DNA from: Ferrovibrio sp964218355
GTDB lineage: Bacteria; Pseudomonadota; Alphaproteobacteria; Ferrovibrionales; Ferrovibrionaceae
Length of the DNA: 64,000 nucleotides
NCBI RefSeq assembly: GCF_964218355.1
Contig: NZ_CAXPMC010000014.1
Span: 62,001 to 126,000, forward strand
Direction: 5' to 3'
Shown here: one piece after another, positions 23,560-31,400 of the stretch
How positions within the stretch are numbered: position 1 is the stretch's first letter
Layout of the letters: every line of letters starts with the position of its first letter
Notes under the pieces: model-generated
Databases searched by the model: none
What the model saw: only the letters and a program-made list of their open reading frames with translations
What the model was told of the DNA's origin: nothing
Made by a program: the position numbers and the translations under genes

Positions 23560-24582
23560 ATGAACATCATGGCGGACCCCAAAACCCTTAGTCCTGAAGC
23601 TGCTATTGCTACCATTAAACGGGCTTTGAGCAGTAAAGGCAGCTGGGTGCTCGTTGCGGCCGCTACCAGTTCGGTTGCAAAGGCCGGGACCTGGCGAGGA
23701 AAGTACCGCTCCGAGACTGATTGGCTGAATGACGCGGCCAAAGCGGCTGATGTCACTGCAAATACCCTTCGTCGGTACCTCACTGCCGCGGAGTTCTTTC
23801 GGAAGCAGGCACCGGAAGCGTACCTAAACCTGACTACTGGCAGAGTAAAATCCGATGTTCCGGATCCAAAGTTTGGCACCGTCGAGATCATCAAGCGTAT
23901 TCACGATATCTCACCAGATAAGTCAAAATCGGCACTGGCGGCGCATCTCGCCGACAATCTGACATTCCGGGCGGCGCAAGAGCAGTACTCCAGCTTGTTT
24001 AAACCGATCATTGACCCCTTTGCTGGCAGCGGCGTGAATTTTGTTTATGGGAACCCACCGTACTCTGCCGTTGGGGACTATGGGAAAACCGCTAGCAGGC
24101 TCGTACATGCTGGTCGGAATAAGCTGCACGAACTGATCGAAGCTTGTCATGAGATAACAGCCGGAATTGGATCTGGTGCGCGCCCACCTTATGTTGTTCT
24201 GCGTGACCGGCATCGGTTCCGCTATATCAGCCCAGACGTCATAGCTGTTGGAACAAAGAATTCACAACTGGCATTCATTGATGGGTTTAATTTGAGGCGC
24301 ATTGCGGTTGGATCGTCACGCACCGCGATCAACCGCTTAATCAGCGACACTGCGTTTTATTCGAGTTTCTTTCGCCACTATTGGCTCGTTCTGGATTCCG
24401 AGATCACCGAAGCAGAAGAGATTTCAAAATCCCTCGACGATCTATCATTGGTCAATGTTGGCCTCGCTTTTCTCACTACTGGGAAGTGGGCAGAACTGAA
24501 AATCGCGCGTCACCCGACTGGCGAACCGCATCCCGATAGACGCGACTTGGCACTTGCAGAATTACGCGAAGTGACACTTTGA
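23560..24582 (+). CDS. Unrecognised island protein with N-terminal DNA-binding-like region
   Basis: A 340-residue protein of unknown family. Residues about 40-80 (WRGKYRSETDWLNDAAKAAD, then VTANTLRRYLTAAEFF) look like a helix-turn-helix. The middle holds PFAGSGVNF followed only a few residues later by GNPPYS; these resemble methyltransferase motifs but are far too close together for that fold. The C-terminal half (ISPDVIAVGTKNSQLAFIDG and FYSSFFRHYWLVLDSE) is not recognised. It is divergent from tnsA across the GTTGT array, so it could regulate the transposon through those sites, which is inference. ATG 23569 is an alternative start. Confidence 0.6.
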   Translation: MNIMADPKTLSPEAAIATIKRALSSKGSWVLVAAATSSVAKAGTWRGKYRSETDWLNDAAKAADVTANTLRRYLTAAEFFRKQAPEAYLNLTTGRVKSDVPDPKFGTVEIIKRIHDISPDKSKSALAAHLADNLTFRAAQEQYSSLFKPIIDPFAGSGVNFVYGNPPYSAVGDYGKTASRLVHAGRNKLHELIEACHEITAGIGSGARPPYVVLRDRHRFRYISPDVIAVGTKNSQLAFIDGFNLRRIAVGSSRTAINRLISDTAFYSSFFRHYWLVLDSEITEAEEISKSLDDLSLVNVGLAFLTTGKWAELKIARHPTGEPHPDRRDLALAELREVTL

Positions 24583-24878
24583 TAAATTGGCTTCTTGGTT
24601 CAGCATCGATAGCTGTACAAACAGATTCGACGGCGCCTCACAGTCAGATTGCCACGAAGGAGTGAGAATTGCGGATTATACTGGACGAAGGCTGCTCCAT
24701 GCATGAAGTTGGACTGAGTCCGTGAATTGTATGAGCAGTAGTATATTCTTCAGCATTCCAAGAGAGTGATTTCCAAGGAAATTCCGGTAGACGTCTGTCA
24801 GTTCTCACGTTTACTGAGACTCAACAAATAATCTGCTGCTCCAAGCAGACGGCGTCTTCGGGTACCTTCATATCGCGA
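24583..24878. other. Non-coding stretch in the island
   Basis: Between two convergent genes. I see no coding frame, RNA gene or clear hairpin; base composition is low-GC like the rest of the island. Confidence 0.4.
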
Positions 24879-25583
24879 TCAGGCAACATACCACCTTCGG
24901 ATCTCCATGGTGGTCCGGGTGATTCGCAGTGCGATCGCCGCGATGATGAGATTATAGGCCCAGAAGCCCAGGCTCGCTTCCGTCATACCCATAGTCGCGA
25001 TGAGGTCCCCAATCCAGTCATTGCCGTCTCCGGCGCTGTGCTGGTAGAGCTCGCGCATCTTGAGCACGATGCCCAGAAATCCGAAAGGCAGATAAGCATA
25101 GTCGATGCCGCGTACAAGGTTCTGCGTTGCTAGGTGTCGGATGGCAAGGGCAACAACGTGGAAGACGATGAGCCATGCCGTAAACGCGACAATCGCCTGG
25201 CCCGGGCTGCCAAATACCGGCAAATCTACCATTGGTACCAGGAACGGTGGATAGAGTGGCTGTCCGTCGGGACGCCCCCTCACCATCGGATCCAACGCCA
25301 CGAAGCTGATGCCACCGACCAGGTAAATCAAACTGGTCACGGCAACATTGACGAGATCTCGCTTGAGGAGCTCGTCGACGCTTTGGCCCGTCGCCTCGCT
25401 TTGTTTCCTGAGATGGTCGACCCTGGCATGAAATTTCTCTGGGACCGCCTTCCCGGCAACAAGGTAGGACCGTAGGCGTTGGATGCGTATGGCGTGGTAA
25501 AGTGAGAACCCTCCCACCAACAGGGCAATGATCAGAATGCCGGACAGGAGTGGCTGCGACAGTATCCAAGTTAGTGTCTGCAT
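24879..25583 (-). CDS. Multi-TM membrane protein, unknown function
   Basis: A 234-residue membrane protein starting MQTLTWILSQ. Hydrophobic segments lie near residues 8-30 (LLSGILIIALLVGGFSLYHA), 80-100 (VNVAVTSLIYLVGGISFVAL), 125-150 (AIVAFTAWLIVFHVVALAI) and 210-230 (LGFWAYNLIIAAIALRI). A cytoplasmic-looking charged loop follows the first segment. No catalytic motif or family is recognised. The frame is open to 25652, and upstream starts such as ATG 25625 are possible because no strong ribosome site settles the choice. It is the last gene before the candidate right end of the island. Confidence 0.6.
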   Translation of the reverse strand: MQTLTWILSQPLLSGILIIALLVGGFSLYHAIRIQRLRSYLVAGKAVPEKFHARVDHLRKQSEATGQSVDELLKRDLVNVAVTSLIYLVGGISFVALDPMVRGRPDGQPLYPPFLVPMVDLPVFGSPGQAIVAFTAWLIVFHVVALAIRHLATQNLVRGIDYAYLPFGFLGIVLKMRELYQHSAGDGNDWIGDLIATMGMTEASLGFWAYNLIIAAIALRITRTTMEIRRWYVA

Positions 25584-25824
25584 GGATGTGGATGTCCCCC
25601 AAGATTTGGGCGTGTCTCTTGGCATCGTAAATGGGTTCCGCGCCGGCACCACCCTCGGTATATCTGTTGCCCCTTTTTCTAGTATATGACATGGGCACCC
25701 TGCAGGCAGGTAATGGGAAAGGCGGCCTCTCCATGGCCTGCTGCGGGCTCTCTATAAAATACAATATGATACAAAAAACTAAGGGCGCCGGACGTCACAG
25801 ATTCCCTTGCGATTATACCGGATC

Positions 25825-25915
25825 GTCTCAGAATTTTGTGTGAGCAGCCTCAAAAATACCTGTGAAGATAGTTCGGAATCCCGCACTTCCGTCTCAAAAT
25901 AGCTGAGATTCGACA
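25825..25915. repeat. Candidate transposon end with 22-base register
   Basis: The motif GYCTCARAA occurs at 25825, 25847 and 25891, offsets of 22 and 44 bases, the repeat length of TnsB-binding sites in Tn7-type ends. The last copy is followed by CTGAGATTCGACA, so read inward from the right the end would begin TGTCGAATCTC, consistent with TGT termini. It stops five bases before the stop codon of the next backbone gene. Confidence 0.4.
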
Positions 25916-25920
25916 ACGTC

Positions 25921-26745
25921 CTACCTGATCAGATTCTCAGAGATAAATTTCTCCAGCACCTTCCCCTGCGTCTGGCTGAAGCACGGATTCCGCACCACCG
26001 TGTGAAATGTCGTGCTGCTGTCGCAGGGCACGCCGTCGATGACGCCAACCGGTACGGCGATCAGCGTGACCTCCTGGATCTGCCCGAGGAAAGCCAGGGT
26101 AGCGGCCGTCTCGAAGCTGTCCTCCGGTGACGCATAGACCAGCGCCGGAAGCCGGCCGGCCCCGGTGATCAGGGCCGCATAATCGTCGCGCAGTTTCTGG
26201 CGCACCGGCGAGCGCTGGCCGATCTTGCCGGCAAAGGCGGGGGCGAAGGCAACCACCGCATTCGCGGTCTCCGGATTGCGGGCAAGCGCCATCAGCGAGG
26301 CCCAGCCACCCATCGAATGCCCAAACAGGAAAATCTGCCTTGCCGGCACGCCGGCGGCGATGAAGGCCCGGGCCCGGGCCTCGATAATGCGGGACCGCAG
26401 CATCACCTTGTGATCGCCGGTCCCGGTGGCATCGTCGAATTCGCCAAGCACCAGCGAGCAGAAGCCATCGACCAAAACCGTCTTCCCGGCAATGCTCCGG
26501 CCATAGAGACCGTGAACGACGGCCGGCACGCCGGAACTGGAATCGATCCGGTTCATTTGGCAGGAATCCATGGTTTTGTCCGGGCCGGACCCATGGCTGT
26601 ATATGATCACAATCGTGCCCGCGGGATTGCTCAGCGGAGGAAGCGCCGCCTTGCCATAGTGTGCGGGCACCTCGCCGGCGCGGGCGGCCTTAACCGCCAG
26701 CACCAGCAACGCCACGCCAAGAATCAGCCGGATGATCTTTCTCAT
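25921..26745 (-). CDS. Secreted alpha/beta hydrolase
   Basis: A 274-residue protein with a signal peptide (MRKIIRLILGVALLVLAVKA, then ARAGE). The alpha/beta-hydrolase core has IVIIYSHGSG for the oxyanion region and the nucleophile elbow GHSMGGWASLMALA with serine near residue 147; the acid (YASPEDS) and histidine (TTFHTVV) positions are plausible. Several cysteines suggest periplasmic disulfides. It is the last gene of the type I secretion cluster, three bases after the DUF6817-like gene. Substrate unknown. Its stop codon lies next to the candidate transposon end. Confidence 0.8.
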   Translation of the reverse strand: MRKIIRLILGVALLVLAVKAARAGEVPAHYGKAALPPLSNPAGTIVIIYSHGSGPDKTMDSCQMNRIDSSSGVPAVVHGLYGRSIAGKTVLVDGFCSLVLGEFDDATGTGDHKVMLRSRIIEARARAFIAAGVPARQIFLFGHSMGGWASLMALARNPETANAVVAFAPAFAGKIGQRSPVRQKLRDDYAALITGAGRLPALVYASPEDSFETAATLAFLGQIQEVTLIAVPVGVIDGVPCDSSTTFHTVVRNPCFSQTQGKVLEKFISENLIR

Positions 26746-26748
26746 ACG

Positions 26749-27300
26749 CTATCCCGCAATCTGCCGAATTTCAGGTGCCCTCTCCAGGGCAACGCCGGTC
26801 GTGGCCTGGACCATCGCTGCCCGCGCCTTTGCCGTGAGAGGCATCCGGGACAGCGCCACCAGGCACGGATCCCGGACATATTTCTGGTCGAGCAGATTGG
26901 CCGCCTCGATCTCCAGCAGCCACAGAAGTTCCTGGCGGTTCAGCACCACCAGGTCATTCTGATGCCTGTCATGGATGACGATATCCGTCCTGCCCCATTG
27001 CCCGATCAGTCCATTGGGGCGATCTGCGACGCAGAACAGGTAAGCTAGCTGTTCGGCGTCATATCCGATCAACTGGCGAAGCTGCCGCCGCTGGCTGAAC
27101 GGCAGCGTGGCCCGCCGGAAATGCTTCGTGCCGTAGATGCTGTGAAACAGGCCAGCCAGGCAGACATGGGCCGGATTGCCCCAGGCGGCCAGCAGGTCGT
27201 AGGTGCCGCAGAGATGATCGTACAGGTGGCGGTTCTGGTGCGGCACCCGATCGGCATGCAGGAAATCGACCAGAAATGCCCTGTACTTCTCGTCAGGCAT
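26749..27300 (-). CDS. DUF6817-like (HD-type) protein
   Basis: A 183-residue cytoplasmic protein. The N-terminal third has HLYDHLCGTYDLLAAWGNP followed by CLAGLFHSIYGTKHF, an H..D/H arrangement like degenerate HD domains and characteristic, from memory, of DUF6817. The rest is helical and ends with a short regulatory-looking tail. The function is not known. It overlaps the 2OG oxygenase gene by eight bases and is followed after three bases by the secreted hydrolase, so it is part of the RTX operon. Confidence 0.6.
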   Translation of the reverse strand: MPDEKYRAFLVDFLHADRVPHQNRHLYDHLCGTYDLLAAWGNPAHVCLAGLFHSIYGTKHFRRATLPFSQRRQLRQLIGYDAEQLAYLFCVADRPNGLIGQWGRTDIVIHDRHQNDLVVLNRQELLWLLEIEAANLLDQKYVRDPCLVALSRMPLTAKARAAMVQATTGVALERAPEIRQIAG

Positions 27301-27919
27301 GGCTGAGCTCGGTCTTGAACATCAACGTGATCCGCATGACCGGGCAGGTCCGGCTGACCCCGCGCGCCAGATGCGGCACGGTTCCGGGGAAGCACACCAT
27401 GCGGTTCGGCCGCGGATAGATCGAGGCGATGATGTCGGTCTTGTCCGGGCTGAAAAATACTGTTTCGCCAGCCCAGTTCGGCGACCAGCGGTCATGCGGG
27501 TAGTAGATGACCGTATAGCTGTTCGGAGCCATGGAATCGGTATGCAACGATCCGTCGCTACCATAGGTCTGGCCATTGGCGTAGCAGCGGACCAGACGAT
27601 GCCCCCTCAGAACGCTCGCAGATAACGCGGCCCACAAGCCGTAAAGCAGAGGAGCTTCCTTCTGTAGCTCCGCCGCGCAGTCTACCGGCGTCAGGTGATC
27701 AAGCGCCTCGTAGTGATCCGGGGTTATAGGGCCTGCAAAGTGCCTGTGCCAGAAGGAAAACCGGTCGGTCATCGGCTCCGCCTTCCAGCCGAATCCCCAG
27801 CTGGGCTGCCGCAGGAACTCGTAAATCTTTTCCCGATCCTCATCGCGCAGGCAGTTGTCGAACTTCATGATCCCGGGATTCGTTACCGGGGCTGCTATTG
27901 TTTGGGCCAGCTGCTCCAT
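27293..27919 (-). CDS. 2OG-Fe(II) oxygenase family protein
   Basis: A 208-residue non-haem iron dioxygenase. The facial triad is H-x-D in SLHTDSMAPNS near residue 125 and the distal H in GTVPHLARGVSR. The 2-oxoglutarate-binding Arg is in MRITLMFKTE near the C-terminus, and a double-stranded beta-helix core lies between them. Members hydroxylate amino-acid side chains or small molecules. Its place in an operon with an RTX protein, and between a GNAT and an HD-like gene, makes protein hydroxylation a reasonable inference, but the substrate is not shown by the sequence. Confidence 0.8.
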   Translation of the reverse strand: MEQLAQTIAAPVTNPGIMKFDNCLRDEDREKIYEFLRQPSWGFGWKAEPMTDRFSFWHRHFAGPITPDHYEALDHLTPVDCAAELQKEAPLLYGLWAALSASVLRGHRLVRCYANGQTYGSDGSLHTDSMAPNSYTVIYYPHDRWSPNWAGETVFFSPDKTDIIASIYPRPNRMVCFPGTVPHLARGVSRTCPVMRITLMFKTELSHA

Positions 27920-27928
27920 CGGGCACTC

Positions 27929-28474
27929 CTATTGCGAGCTCGCAGGCGACCGCCCAACGAGCCCGAGAATGTAGTTCCCTCCGGTCTGCTGGAAGCCCAG
28001 CCGCCGGAGGAACCGATCGGTGCGGGCCAGCCGTATGCCGGTCGTAACATTAAGATGAATCTCGACGCAGCCCTTGATGCGCGCCCAGTTGCGGAAGGCA
28101 TGCAGGAGCTTCACAGCTGCGAATCCATTCCGGGCGGCCGGCTGTACGTAGATACTGGCAATGGTTCCGAGAATTGCCCGGGAGAACATGGCCTCACCGG
28201 CCATCCCCCAGCAGTAGCCCACCAGCTGCCCGTCCCGCTCAGCGACAATCACCGCCTGCCGCTCACGGTCGGAAACCGCTCGCAAGGACAGCTGGCGTGC
28301 TTTCGTTTCGTCAAATGGATGAGCAGAGTAGCGCGCCTCGTGGTATGCCGCATATCCGAGGGGATAAAGCGCGTCTACGTCTGCCAACGTGGCAAGTCGC
28401 ACCCGGACACTGCCTCGCTCGCCTGCAGGCTCCGCTGCTGCCGCATCCTGCACCCTGCCGGCCGCGCTATTCAC
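27929..28474 (-). CDS. GNAT acyltransferase (copy 1 of the secretion cluster)
   Basis: A 181-residue GNAT-fold protein. It has VRVRLATLADVDALYPLG at the start of the domain, QLVGYCWGMAGE as beta4, and IASIYVQPAARNGFAAVKL where acyl-CoA binds, then RFLRRLGFQQTGGNY. The last element has a clear counterpart (QFLQRCGFTAVGGLY) in the GNAT at 34665, so the two genes are paralogues. It overlaps the end of the RTX gene by eight bases. It may acylate the secreted protein or an associated metabolite. Confidence 0.8.
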   Translation of the reverse strand: MNSAAGRVQDAAAAEPAGERGSVRVRLATLADVDALYPLGYAAYHEARYSAHPFDETKARQLSLRAVSDRERQAVIVAERDGQLVGYCWGMAGEAMFSRAILGTIASIYVQPAARNGFAAVKLLHAFRNWARIKGCVEIHLNVTTGIRLARTDRFLRRLGFQQTGGNYILGLVGRSPASSQ

Positions 28475-31400
28475 CAGCTACCGCCTTCTCTTCCTCTTCC
28501 GCGGCGGTCACCAGGACCGCCAGATCGGTGGCAGGATCGACGTTCTGGTTCGCTGGCGGCTCTTCGATCCCTGCGGTGAAGGCCGCCATCATCGATTTCA
28601 GGGTGGCAAGCTGCGCATTGATGTCAGGTGGAGGTGCAGCATCTGGAGCACCACTCTGGTAGTTCAGTACGACGTCACCCACGGTACCGGCGGAACCATC
28701 CGTGCGGTAATAAGTTGCTTCGCCGAGCACGATGTTTCCCGCTTCGGCCCGGCTGTTCCAGTCGGAATTCAGACTGATCGCAGTAATTCCGACCTGGTCA
28801 AGGGTGCGGAATTCACCCTCATCGCTGACACCATCCTGGTTGGCATCCTGCCACACGCCGAATTTCGACCATTCCGCATCCTGTGCATCCAGCATGCCAT
28901 TGTTATTACTGTCAAAGGCCCGCAGACCCTCGAGATCGCTGGCAGCACCGGGGAGGTAATCAACGAAGGCGATCTCATCGCGCTGTGTGATCGCGCCATC
29001 CTGGTTGTGGTCGTAGGCGAGCAGGCCGTCGGTGCTGGCCACCCAGCCCATGCGATCGAGATAGCCGTCGGCATTGATGTCGAAGAAGGCGGTCGATTCA
29101 TCAACCGGGATCAGGTCGAGACCGTTGCCGTTGAGATCGATGATGACCGGCTTGCCGTCGCCACCACCGTCGCCGCCATCGCCGCCACCGGTGCTCGGGT
29201 CACCACCGCCGTCCGAGCCTCCCCCGCTCGGCGCCGGAACCCAAGTCCAAGTGCCGTTGCTGTAGGTGTAATCACCGGCATCGTTCACCCATCCGCCATC
29301 GCCACCTTCGCCGTTGCTAACCCAGTGTTGCGGAGGTGGCGGCGCCGGATCAATGACATCAGCGACACTTATACTGACATAGCCATTTGTTGTACCGCCC
29401 TGACCATCTGACACTGTGTAGTAAAAACCCGCTGCACCGAAAAAGTTTCCATTGGGCGTGAAGGTAATGTTGCCATCAACCATGGACACCGACCCATTGG
29501 ACGGGCTGTGCACTCCTAGCAGCGTAAGCGTGTCCCCCTCAATGTCGCTGTCGTTGGCTAGAAGATCCGCCGCCGAGATGGCCAGAGAAGTGTCCTCATT
29601 CATCGAGTAGCTGTTGGTCACAGCGATCGGTGCGTCATTAACCGGATCGACAGTGATAGTCACAGTTTGCGTGGCAGTACCGCCATAGCCATCGCTGACA
29701 GAATAGTCGAAGCTAGCCGTGCCGTAGAAGTTGGCCGTTGGCGTGAAGGTGACGTTTCCGCCGACCAGCGACACCGTTCCACCGATGGCATTGGTCACGC
29801 TAGTGACCGTCACAGCATCCCCATCTACGTCGCTGTCATTGGCCAACAGGCTGGAGACCGGGATCAGCAGCGGTACATCTTCATTGGTGGAGAAGCTGTC
29901 TGCTACGGCATCGGGGTTATCGTTGACAGCGGCGATCGACACAGCGGCCGTTGCCCAGGTAACGCCACCATTGCCATCATCAACAGCATACTGGAAAGTT
30001 GCGCTGCCATTGTGGTTCAGCGTGGGGGTGAAGACGACGTCGCCGTTGCCGTCCAGGGCCACGCTGCCACCCACCGCATTGCCGACAGCTGATATGGTCA
30101 GTATGTCGCCGTCCACATCGCTGTCGTTGGCCAGAAGGCTGGCAGCAGAGATCAGAAGAGCGATGTCCTCTGTGCCAAGGACCAACTCGCTAACCACATC
30201 AGGAGCGTCGTTGACCGCTGCGACCAGAAGGGTGACGGTTTGTGTTGTTGCTGCACCATTGCCGTCGGAGATGGTGTAGGCGAAGCTGGCGGTGCCATTG
30301 AAGTTTGTCTCCGGCGTGAACACCAGATTGCCACTACCATCCAGCGCGACACTGCCGCCGACCGCATCCTGCACCGAAGTGACGGTCAGGATATCGCCGT
30401 CCACGTCACCATCGTTAGCCAGAACCAGCGCCGGCGGGATGACCAGTACCGTGTCCTCAGTCGCGGCCAAGGTTTCGGCGCCGGCCACGGGCGCATCGTT
30501 GACCGGTGCGACACTGACCAGCACTTTGGCTGTCGACAGATTACCGAAATCGTCGCGCACGGTGTAACTGAAGCCGGCGAGACCATTATAATCGGCAGCC
30601 GGGGTGAAGGCTATCTTTCCGTCGATGAAGGCCACCGTGCCACCGGTCGCACCCGATACCGAAACGATGGCCAGCGAACTGCCCATCGGGTCGGAATCGT
30701 TGCCTAGCAGAGTGGCCGGATCGATCAGCAGCACCGTATCCTCGTCGGTCGCGACGACATCGTCCTGCAGCACAGGCGGTGGATCGGTGAACTCCGGGGT
30801 GGAGATGACCGGGAGTGACGCTTGGGCGGCGGGTGCGACTGCCTCGGCAATACTGTCGGCCGACACAGGAGCGTCCGGCGCTGGGACGGCGTCTGCAAGA
30901 AGGGTTTCACCATCACTGTTGCCGGCAGCGTCGCCGGTGCTAGCCCCGGACGATGCGGATTCCATGGCCATCGTGGGGACAGACGTAGCAACTGCCAGCG
31001 GCGCGGCGCTCACGATGTCGGAGAGGGTGGCGGTCTTCTGCGCAGGCACTGAGGTTGCCGTTATCGCAGCAGCCGGTGCAGCAAGGTCAGCGATCACCTG
31101 GCCCACCTGCAGTGACGGGCCGCCGCCGTCCCCAGCCAGCGCCGCCACTGCCGCCTGCATGTTCTCGTCGCTGCCGATGGCGGACTGCCCCACCGTCACC
31201 GCCGCTTCGGCCGGATCGGCACCAAGTGCGACCGCGCCGGCGGCGACCGCCGCCAACGCCGCCGCCATCTGTCCGGCCACGGCGGCGGTGCCTTCACCGG
31301 CCGCCGCCTGCCAGAACTGCAGCTGGTTATACTGGCTGTTGCCAAAGACCAGCTGGCCATTCGCCCCCACGCTGCTCGACAAGTTGAGATTGATCACCGT

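Noticed and set aside
23560..24582. DNA methyltransferase suggested by PFAGSG and NPPY
   Set aside because: In real methyltransferases these motifs are far apart in the fold; here they are about ten residues apart and other motifs are missing.
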